Positions 17,090 through 23,931 of a stretch of 64,000 nucleotides of DNA are shown here, one piece after another. The stretch is from Nitrospiraceae bacterium. Lineage in GTDB: Bacteria; Nitrospirota; Nitrospiria; Nitrospirales; Nitrospiraceae. The position numbers and the translations under genes were made by a program. Within the stretch, counting starts at the first letter, position 1. Each line of letters starts with the position of its first letter. A model generated the notes under the pieces. That model searched no databases, was not told the origin of the DNA, and saw only the letters and a list, made by a program, of their open reading frames with translations. The DNA lies in NCBI GenBank assembly GCA_919902505.1, contig CAKKRE010000033.1:34688-98687 (forward strand), read 5' to 3'.

Positions 17090-18427
17090 TCAGCCGCCAC
17101 TCGCCGCTGGACGCCAGAAAGAGTTCCTTGCGGTGTTTTCCGGGCCGTCCTCCACATACCAGTCGCGGTGGTAATTGAGCAGAAACCGATAGGCGCCGAG
17201 CAGGAACGATCCCGACCCGCAGGCCGGATCGAGAATTGTAAGCTTCGCAATCTGCTTGGGCGTCTTACCGTCGCACAAAACTCCAACCGTCTGCTTCACG
17301 ATGTATTCGACGATGTACGCCGGTGTGTAATAGACGCCGCCGGCCTTCTTGACCTCGGGCTTCTCTTCGACCTTGGCCTGATGGCCTGACGTGAGACGAA
17401 TGACCTTGCCAAGGAACTGCTCATAGACCTGGCCCAGGATTTCCGTGGGGAACACGGAGAATTCATAGGGACTGTTGGGATAGTAGAGCCGTCCGATGAT
17501 GTCTTTGAGGGTTTTGTCGTCGATCTTCAGGCTGGGAGTCAGCTTGTCGGGCGCTTCGGCCCGGCCTTTCTCGGACTGGAAGTGAAAGAGGCCGGAGTTG
17601 TACCGGTCGTCGGCCTGCTCGTAGAGGTAGCGTAGCCGTCCATAGATGTCCTGGCCGTTGAGCAAGGCCTGGAGTTGCGCATAGGGTTCGATGCCCCGGT
17701 CTTCGGCGATACGGAGGAAGATGAGCCGATCGATGGTGCGCTGCACCGAAAAATTCAGCTCGTACACGGAGAGCTTCGGATTGCGGAGCGCGAGATTTTT
17801 GGCGAGCGCCTCCCGCCAAGTCTCGATCTCCTTCAGGAACTCGGCATCGACCGTGGCAGTGCCCCGTTTGCGATCGGTGACGGCATATTTATCGAAGGAG
17901 CCTTTAAGGACGGCCTCCTTACTGAAGATTGAAGCGATCGCATCCCACTTGGTCAGGTAGTCCCGATAGGTAAGGTACAGAATGCGTCCCGCGCTGGGCT
18001 TGTCGGACGGATTGGGGCGTGTACGGCAATCGTAGACGGCGAATTCTTCGAAATCGGTCAGGATCGAGAGCGGCAGTTTGGCCGACCAGGCGTAGCGTCT
18101 GATCTGATAGGCCGGAGGAATCTCCTCTTTGACATTGACGGCCGGTTTTTTGGCTTCCAGGAAAAACTTACGCGCGCCGCCGATGCGGAAGCAGTAGTCG
18201 GGCGCTTTGGTGTTGCCGCCGATCTTGATGGCATCTTCATGGATGACATCTTTGTGCGCCTCGGCATGCCCCTGTGTGTTGGGCACATCCCAACCCAGCG
18301 CTTCGAACAATGGGTCGAGAAACTCCCGACGCACTTGGGTTTCGTTGTAGCTCTGGCTCTTATAGGACTCGCGATTCTGCTCGAACCGGTCGATGAGGGT
18401 GGCAACGATAGGAGGCGCCTGGCTCAT
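17090..18427 (-). CDS. N-terminal part of a type IIG (Eco57I-like) restriction-modification enzyme
   Basis: The product has 445 residues. It starts with a nuclease-type domain: a PD-(D/E)xK-like pattern is visible as APDYCFRIGGARKFFLEAKK at about residues 75-95. The methyltransferase domain begins with motif I (ILDPACGSGSFLLGAYRFL) near 415. The frame then drifts into RNSFWRPAASGG and stops. Adding one base to the T4 run at 17136-17139 (A4 on the coding strand) would restore KHRKELFLASSGEWRLTTQE and join the downstream part. The enzyme would cut and methylate DNA in one chain; in its present reading it is split between methyltransferase motifs I and IV. Confidence 0.8.
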   Translation of the reverse strand: MSQAPPIVATLIDRFEQNRESYKSQSYNETQVRREFLDPLFEALGWDVPNTQGHAEAHKDVIHEDAIKIGGNTKAPDYCFRIGGARKFFLEAKKPAVNVKEEIPPAYQIRRYAWSAKLPLSILTDFEEFAVYDCRTRPNPSDKPSAGRILYLTYRDYLTKWDAIASIFSKEAVLKGSFDKYAVTDRKRGTATVDAEFLKEIETWREALAKNLALRNPKLSVYELNFSVQRTIDRLIFLRIAEDRGIEPYAQLQALLNGQDIYGRLRYLYEQADDRYNSGLFHFQSEKGRAEAPDKLTPSLKIDDKTLKDIIGRLYYPNSPYEFSVFPTEILGQVYEQFLGKVIRLTSGHQAKVEEKPEVKKAGGVYYTPAYIVEYIVKQTVGVLCDGKTPKQIAKLTILDPACGSGSFLLGAYRFLLNYHRDWYVEDGPENTARNSFWRPAASGG

Positions 18428-18864
18428 AGAGAGGGATTCACGCTGTGTGATGGATAAAAAGTTGTCGAAGAATACCCGTTTCCTCGTGGGAAATCATCCA
18501 ACCTCTGTACCTTGCCTTTCTGGACCAGTAACCAGAGAGCACACGCTGCCATCACTGGGAACTTGAGAGTGTGCGAGACGACAAAACTCTCCAAACCATG
18601 TGCCTGAGGTTTCTCCCAAGGACTCGTATCGTTTCGGATACCCGCTAATACGATGCAGATTCAGGGGCATCTCCATTTGTCCGCAGAGCGCTGCTCAGAA
18701 AATTCATGACCTACGCATTTTCACACTGTTGGCGCAATCTGCATCGGCTCATCACTCAGCCGTCAGAGGCACTTCCCTGGCATGGTTACTGCTTCATTCG
18801 TAAGTGCTGGTGCGTGGTCACTTGCATATCAATGCAACCAATCTTTCGAGAGGAGGGCCAGACA
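18428..18864. other. Divergent spacer without a recognisable gene
   Basis: This stretch separates the restriction-modification gene (minus) from the papain-family protease gene (plus). Short frames on both strands lack protein character. It must hold both promoters. Near 18851-18856 is the AGGAGG ribosome binding site of the protease gene. Confidence 0.5.
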
Positions 18865-19740
18865 ATGCATGAAACAGGAACGCACAACGGGATGGGAACG
18901 GGCTGGGTACCGGATCGTCCGGACTTTCGTGACTACACCGAGAAGGATGAAACGATCGCCACACTTCTGAAGAAAACGAAGATCGCCAAAGCACCTAAAG
19001 CACTTCCCGGATCGGTCGACCTCCGGGCCTGGTGTTCACCGATCGAGGACCAGGGGTCCATTGGATCATGTACTGCCAATGCAGGCGTCGGACTGATGGA
19101 GTATTTCGAACGAAGAGCCACGAACAAGCACATTGATGCCTCACGACTCTTCTTGTACAAAGCGACGCGGAACCTGCTGCACTGGACAGGCGACACCGGC
19201 GCCTATCTCAGGACCACCATGGGCGCCATGGTACTCTTCGGCACGCCCCCCGAAGAATACTGGCCCTACCGCATCGCAGACTTTGACCTTGAACCCAGTT
19301 CCTTCTGCTATGCCTTCGCCCAGAACTATCAGGCCATCCGCTACTACCGACTGGATCCACCGGGAACGACGGCGGCTACACTGTTGGAGAGGATCAAGAA
19401 ATATCTCGCCGCAGGACTCCCTTCCATGTTCGGGTTTACCGTTTACAGTTCAATTTCGCAGGCCGGAACGAACGGGAAAATTCCGATGCCGACTCAAGGC
19501 GAGTCGGTTGTCGGCGGACATGCAATCGTTGCGGTCGGGTATGACGATCAGATGAAGATTAAAAATACCAATTCAGGCAGTACACAGACGACGGGAGCCT
19601 TTCTGATCAGAAATTCGTGGGGAACCGGCTGGGGCGACGCCGGCTACGGATGGCTACCCTACGAGTATGTCAACGCAGAGCAAGCCATGGATTGGTGGTC
19701 GCTCCTGAAGAAGGAATGGGTCGACACGGGAGCCTTCTAG
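18865..19740 (+). CDS. Papain-family (C1) cysteine peptidase
   Basis: The ATG at 18865 follows a perfect AGGAGG by eight bases, giving 291 residues; the frame is open upstream but that part is not protein-like. The C1A catalytic residues are all visible: Gln63 and Cys69 in EDQGSIGSCTANAG, His in VVGGHAIVAVGYDD, and Asn in LIRNSWGTGWGD. The N-terminal 45 residues (GWVPDRPDFRDYT) are shared by bacterial C1 peptidases. No signal peptide or long inhibitory propeptide is present, so the enzyme looks cytoplasmic and not made as a classic zymogen. A strong hairpin follows the gene. Confidence 0.93.
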   Translation: MHETGTHNGMGTGWVPDRPDFRDYTEKDETIATLLKKTKIAKAPKALPGSVDLRAWCSPIEDQGSIGSCTANAGVGLMEYFERRATNKHIDASRLFLYKATRNLLHWTGDTGAYLRTTMGAMVLFGTPPEEYWPYRIADFDLEPSSFCYAFAQNYQAIRYYRLDPPGTTAATLLERIKKYLAAGLPSMFGFTVYSSISQAGTNGKIPMPTQGESVVGGHAIVAVGYDDQMKIKNTNSGSTQTTGAFLIRNSWGTGWGDAGYGWLPYEYVNAEQAMDWWSLLKKEWVDTGAF

Positions 19741-19749
19741 CGCGCATGA

Positions 19750-19778
19750 ACTTCCCGGTCCACACCGGACCGGGAAGT
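19750..19778. terminator. Hairpin between convergent genes, possible bidirectional terminator
   Basis: ACTTCCCGGTCC and GGACCGGGAAGT form a perfect 12-bp stem with a five-base loop. It lies nine bases after the stop of the cysteine peptidase and before the end of the small minus-strand gene. There is no clear T-run on either side, so efficiency as an intrinsic terminator is uncertain. Confidence 0.6.
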
Positions 19779-19792
19779 CATGTCATGTCGTC

Positions 19793-19948
19793 TCACATAC
19801 CCTGAACCCTTTGAATGGAGTCCGGAAAGACTCCGTCCGACGCGACGCGCGCCTGCCCCCGAGCCGCGTCAAGGACGACGCCTGCTTTCTCGATATGCTG
19901 GTCGGTGATGTGGTTCGACTCATTCGACTCCGCCCGCACCAGCGCCAT
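19793..19948 (-). CDS. Hypothetical 51-residue protein
   Basis: From the ATG at 19948 the frame encodes MALVRAESNESNHITDQHIE followed by KAGVVLDAARGQARVASDG, a sequence of good protein character with two likely helices. A longer version starting at 19993 adds 15 residues. No signal peptide or known motif is seen. It converges on the peptidase gene. Function unknown. Confidence 0.42.
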   Translation of the reverse strand: MALVRAESNESNHITDQHIEKAGVVLDAARGQARVASDGVFPDSIQRVQGM

Positions 19949-20427
19949 CGTAGATGGCGGCCGACGCGACATACCGACTCGCAGTGAGTACACGCTGCCT
20001 CGCCGCTGTATCTTTTTGGATCAAAGCTGTATCGGAACAGATACCTTCCGCTTATGGGCATAAAAGCCCTGGCTGTCTGGCTCTACTTCAGGGGCACACA
20101 TAGTAGGTGCTAAGCCGCTGGCAGCATTGAAGACTCTGGCAGCGGCGCAGAGGATACACCGGTCGGCGGTGAGAACGGTACGTCCTTTGCCTTCCGATCA
20201 ATCGAGGCTCAAAGAGGAGGGCGCGAAAGGGGAGAATTGCGGAAGCGTATCTCGCCATGCGTCCGTCGGCAATGAGAGCCATCCTTATCAGAGTGCCTTA
20301 GTTTCCGGAAACCTCCACGACCCCGACAGGACAGATCCGTACCAGGGACGAAGACTGAGCAGAAGGCCCCACGCAAATATTGATGACCTCTTCGTAGACA
20401 CTCTGCTTTATCCGGCAAGAGGCACCC
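19949..20427. other. Spacer upstream of the peroxidase-lipoxygenase-kinase operon
   Basis: About 480 bases with only short overlapping frames on both strands that do not look like proteins. The promoter of the plus-strand operon should lie here. I find no convincing sigma-70 or sigma-54 (GG-N10-GC) element by eye. Confidence 0.45.
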
Positions 20428-21207
20428 ATGAAGAGCACAGACCGCGTATTGAATGTTCTGGCATGGTGCTACCGCCTGGTGAACCATGTTCTCCCCTGGC
20501 ACCGCCTCCCGAAGATTCTCGGTATCGGCAATCTGGTCGCGCTTCGGCATGACCTGCGACGCTGGAATCTCTTCGACACGGCCCCCCTCGTGGCTGGAAC
20601 CGGAAAGCGCCCCTGCCCCTTTCACAGCAAGGACCTCGAGGAACGACGGGCTGATGGATCGCACAACGATCTCCAGGCTCCCTCGATGGGCAGCGCCGGC
20701 TGTCCCTTCGGACGAAATGCCCCGTTCGACGTCATTTCAGCTCCGCCGGAACCGGGACTCGAAACACCGAGCCCCCGTGCGATCAGCCGGTTATTGATGA
20801 CTCGAACGCAATTTATTCCGGCGACCTCCTTGAATCTCCTGGCCGCGGCCTGGATCCAGTTCCAGGTTCACGACTGGTTCGGACATCAGCAGGAGGATGA
20901 GGCCACGGCCCCGATCGAGTTGGCCGAAGGCGATACGTGGCGCGAACATCCGATGATGGTCCGCCGGACCAAGCAGGCCTCAGGCGCCGCGCGCGGGTGC
21001 CCGGCGAAAGTTCCCATCTTTCTCAACACCGAGACTCACTGGTGGGACGGGTCTCAGCTCTACGGCAGTGGCGCCACACGTCAGCAGCAGGTCCGGTCCG
21101 GCCGGAGAGGCACACTCACGATCGACCAGGGCCGTCTGCCCTCCATGGAGAGTGTCGATCGGGAACTTCCGGGGATCGACCTCACCGGCTTCAACGATAA
21201 CTATTGA
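20428..21207 (+). CDS. Animal-type heme peroxidase, N-terminal part before an in-frame TGA
   Basis: The 259 residues are the first part of a protein of the cyclooxygenase / fatty-acid alpha-dioxygenase superfamily. The distal heme histidine is in IQFQVHDWFGHQ (His148). Downstream come FLNTETHWWDGSQLYGS and the family segment GFNDNY, where translation meets TGA (21205-21207). In relatives that I recall the following residue is Trp (NDN[W/Y]W then GLSLLHTLF), so this TGA most simply replaces TGG. This part lacks the proximal histidine and catalytic tyrosine. It is the first gene of an operon with lipoxygenase and a histidine kinase. Confidence 0.82.
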   Translation: MKSTDRVLNVLAWCYRLVNHVLPWHRLPKILGIGNLVALRHDLRRWNLFDTAPLVAGTGKRPCPFHSKDLEERRADGSHNDLQAPSMGSAGCPFGRNAPFDVISAPPEPGLETPSPRAISRLLMTRTQFIPATSLNLLAAAWIQFQVHDWFGHQQEDEATAPIELAEGDTWREHPMMVRRTKQASGAARGCPAKVPIFLNTETHWWDGSQLYGSGATRQQQVRSGRRGTLTIDQGRLPSMESVDRELPGIDLTGFNDNY

Positions 21208-22260
21208 ATCGGGCTCAGCCTGCTTCACACCCTCTTCGCGCTGGAACACAATGCGATCTGCGAGGCCCTGTGTCACCGCTATCCTCCCTGGACCGACGAG
21301 CAACTCTTTCAGAAGGCACGCCTCATCAATGCCGCCCTGATCGCCAAGATCCACACCGTGGAGTGGACACCTGCGCTGCTTCAACACCCGACGCTCGATC
21401 GCGGCATGAAGGCGAACTGGTGGGGGCTCCTCGGCGAACCGATCCGAAAACGCTTCGGACGGCTGAGTGACAGTGAAGTGTGGAGCGGCATCCCGGGCTC
21501 ACCCACAGACCATCATACGGCGCCCTATGCGATGACCGAGGAGTTTGCCGCGGTGTACCGTCTCCACCCCCTGATCCCCGATGAATACCGGTTCTTTTCA
21601 TTGAGTGATTCGACCGTCAGTCACTACAAATCGTTTCCTGACATCCAGGGTAATCAGACCCGATCGACCATCGACGAAGTCGGAATCGACAACGTCTGGT
21701 TTTCCTTCGGGATGGCTCATCCCGGGCAATTGACGCTGGGCAACTTCCCGCGCTTTCTCCAGGAGTTTCGCCGGGTCAAGCGATTGCCCGACGGGGATCG
21801 TGAGATTCTCGACGTGGCCGCCCTCGATATCTTCCGCGATCGCGAACGCGGGGTGCCTCGCTACAACGCGTTCCGGCGCATGCTGCGCATGAAACCGGTG
21901 AAGAGCTTCGAGGCATTGAATCCCGAGTGGGCCAAGAAACTGCACGACCTGTATCGGGGCGATATCGAGGGACTGGACCTGATGGTGGGCCTCTATGCCG
22001 AGGAACCGCCGCCGGGTTTCGCCATCAGCGACACGGCCTTCCGGATCTTTACCCTGATGGCCCCGCGCCGGCTCAAGAGCGACCGGTTTTTCACCGCCGA
22101 TTTCCGGCCGGAGGTGTACACGGCCCTTGGCCTCGACTGGGTGCAGGACAATGACTTCACCAGCGTGCTGCTGCGTCACTATCCGTCGCTCGCGCCGGCC
22201 ATACGGGGCCTCGAGAACGCGTTCCTTCCCTGGCACAACGTCCATGAACCCATGCGGTAG
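21208..22260 (+). pseudogene. Animal-type heme peroxidase, C-terminal part after the in-frame TGA
   Basis: The frame continues directly from the TGA with IGLSLLHTLFALEHNAIC and runs 350 residues to TAG. It holds HTVEWTPALLQHPTL, GSPTDHHTAPY, and VYRLHPLIPDEYRF. By analogy with cyclooxygenase (Tyr385-x-x-His388), the Tyr and His of YRLH are the radical-forming tyrosine and the proximal heme ligand; they would be residues 377 and 380 of the full 610-residue chain. Apart from the single TGA, the sequence shows no decay. The fragment has no ribosome binding site of its own; the first possible internal start (GTG 21358) would lose about 50 residues. Confidence 0.78.
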
Positions 22261-22332
22261 AGGTGAATTCCGAACAGGACGGCATGACGCCTTGATCCCC
22301 CGTCTTTCCCTCCCCGCCAGAGAGGATGCCCC

Positions 22333-23931
22333 ATGTCACTGATCAATTCGCTCCAATGGATGATCCGTAAAGGCTTCTGGAATTTCATTGCCAGGCGAAA
22401 ATATCGCTCTACCGTTCCCAGGGAAGTGACGGCCGTTGCCGCCGCCCGGTCCCCCGTGAACTTGATTCCTCTCAACGAAGCCTTCCCCGCCATTCCCATC
22501 GCGGGCATCCGTATCGCGGAGCGCGTCCCGTCCGATGAAGCGCGGGTGAAGGAGGAACATTTCATGGGCAGCCTGGCCCGGCTCTCTACCATCTTTTCAC
22601 CCATGCAGGCCGGAAGGCCGGCCGTCGCGGCCGATCCCTACCAGGTCCTGGACGAGGCCTATACCAAGCGCCATCGTCAGGCGGTCCTTCGACAGGCGGC
22701 GACGCTCACGGTCGCCCCAAGACGGACTCTTCAGTCTCCGACATTGCCGGCCGAACTCCACTGCATCCCGGATCTGGGAATGCTGGCTCTTCGCGGACCC
22801 TACGCGGGTTATCTCCGAAAAGTGTCCAACCGCGCCGACGAGTTCGAATGGAATCTCGAATCGCTTGGCTCGTACAGTCACCATGCGGATCTCTACGCCC
22901 CCTGGGCGGAAGTCCTGTTCAAGGCGGGTCCCGGGCATGGGTCACTCAAGGCCGTTCACATCCGGTGCGAACTCGGTTCCATCCGTCCCGACGATGCGAA
23001 TTGGGCCTTCGCCGCGCGGATCGCCATCTGTGCCGCCACGACCCACACGGCGCTGGTTCGACATTGGACTTGGACCCACCTGATCGGAGGAGAGTCTTTC
23101 TCAGCGGCCACGCGCAACCATCTGCCGCCCGACCATCCCTTATGCCGCCTGCTGTGGCCCCACATGGTAGGCACACATGCGAGCAACCGACTGGCCATCC
23201 TGGGACAGCTGGTCCCCGAAGGCGACTTTGAAACCATTTATAGCCTGACCTATTCCGGGATATGCCAGCTCGTCGGCAAGGCCGGCCAGGATTTCAACCT
23301 GCGGGTCTGCGATCCCGAAGAAGACGCGCGGCATCGCGGCCTGCTCGACAGCGGCCTGCCGATGCAGACCTACTCCAACTGCCGGCGAATCTTTCGGGTC
23401 ATCCTGGCTCATGCCGAACGATACCTGCGTCTGTACTATACGGACGACGCGCTCGAGACGGATCAACCGATCAGGCATTGGCTGGCTGAATTGGAGCGCC
23501 TCATACCGAACGGACTTGGGCTTGCCCCCAGTCCGCTCACCTGTGCCTGGTTGGCGCGAGTGGTCGCCCGGTTCATCTATCTGGTGTCCGTCCAGCACGA
23601 ACAGTTCGGCACGCAGTTATGGAATTATCAACTCTGGACGCACACCCATCCCGTGCGGGTCTACCGTGACGGCCGCCGCGTGCCGGAAGATGTGTACCAG
23701 CGATTGGTCAACTCCAACTACATCCTCAGTGTCGTCCGCTCGCCCTTGGTGCAGGATTATGCACCCCTCGCTCTGCATGAACCTGCCTGTCCCGATCGAC
23801 AACGACAGGCGGAAGCAACGTTCGCGCGTTTCCGGCTCGACCTGACCCGGCTGCAACGGAAGATGGAGCGAACACCCTGGGCGCCCTGGACCTTGTATCC
23901 GGCTGACCTCGAGGCGAATATCAATGCCTGA
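22333..23931 (+). CDS. Lipoxygenase family protein
   Basis: The product has 532 residues. The iron site of lipoxygenases is recognisable: His244 and His249 in VRHWTWTHLIGGESFSAATR, followed by LPPDHPLCRLLWPHMVGTHA, and a third histidine (His422) in LVSVQHEQFGTQLWNY. These align with the H-x4-H and later H of plant enzymes, which oxygenate polyunsaturated fatty acids. The chain ends in Ala rather than the usual iron-binding C-terminal Ile, so activity should not be assumed. No signal peptide or PLAT domain is seen. The gene lies 72 bases after the peroxidase, and its last eight bases overlap the kinase gene. Confidence 0.85.
   Translation: MSLINSLQWMIRKGFWNFIARRKYRSTVPREVTAVAAARSPVNLIPLNEAFPAIPIAGIRIAERVPSDEARVKEEHFMGSLARLSTIFSPMQAGRPAVAADPYQVLDEAYTKRHRQAVLRQAATLTVAPRRTLQSPTLPAELHCIPDLGMLALRGPYAGYLRKVSNRADEFEWNLESLGSYSHHADLYAPWAEVLFKAGPGHGSLKAVHIRCELGSIRPDDANWAFAARIAICAATTHTALVRHWTWTHLIGGESFSAATRNHLPPDHPLCRLLWPHMVGTHASNRLAILGQLVPEGDFETIYSLTYSGICQLVGKAGQDFNLRVCDPEEDARHRGLLDSGLPMQTYSNCRRIFRVILAHAERYLRLYYTDDALETDQPIRHWLAELERLIPNGLGLAPSPLTCAWLARVVARFIYLVSVQHEQFGTQLWNYQLWTHTHPVRVYRDGRRVPEDVYQRLVNSNYILSVVRSPLVQDYAPLALHEPACPDRQRQAEATFARFRLDLTRLQRKMERTPWAPWTLYPADLEANINA

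Noticed and set aside
18778..18795. Possible sigma-54 promoter TGGC...TGC upstream of the protease gene
   Set aside because: The GG to GC spacing is one base too long for the -24/-12 rule.
20127..20552. Plus-strand frame of 141 residues before the peroxidase gene
   Set aside because: Composition is that of a shadow and it overlaps the start of the peroxidase in another frame.
21205..21207. Selenocysteine at the TGA of the peroxidase
   Set aside because: The position is a Trp in relatives that I recall, not Cys, and no SECIS-like hairpin is evident right after it; TGA also ends many other genes here, so reassignment is unlikely.
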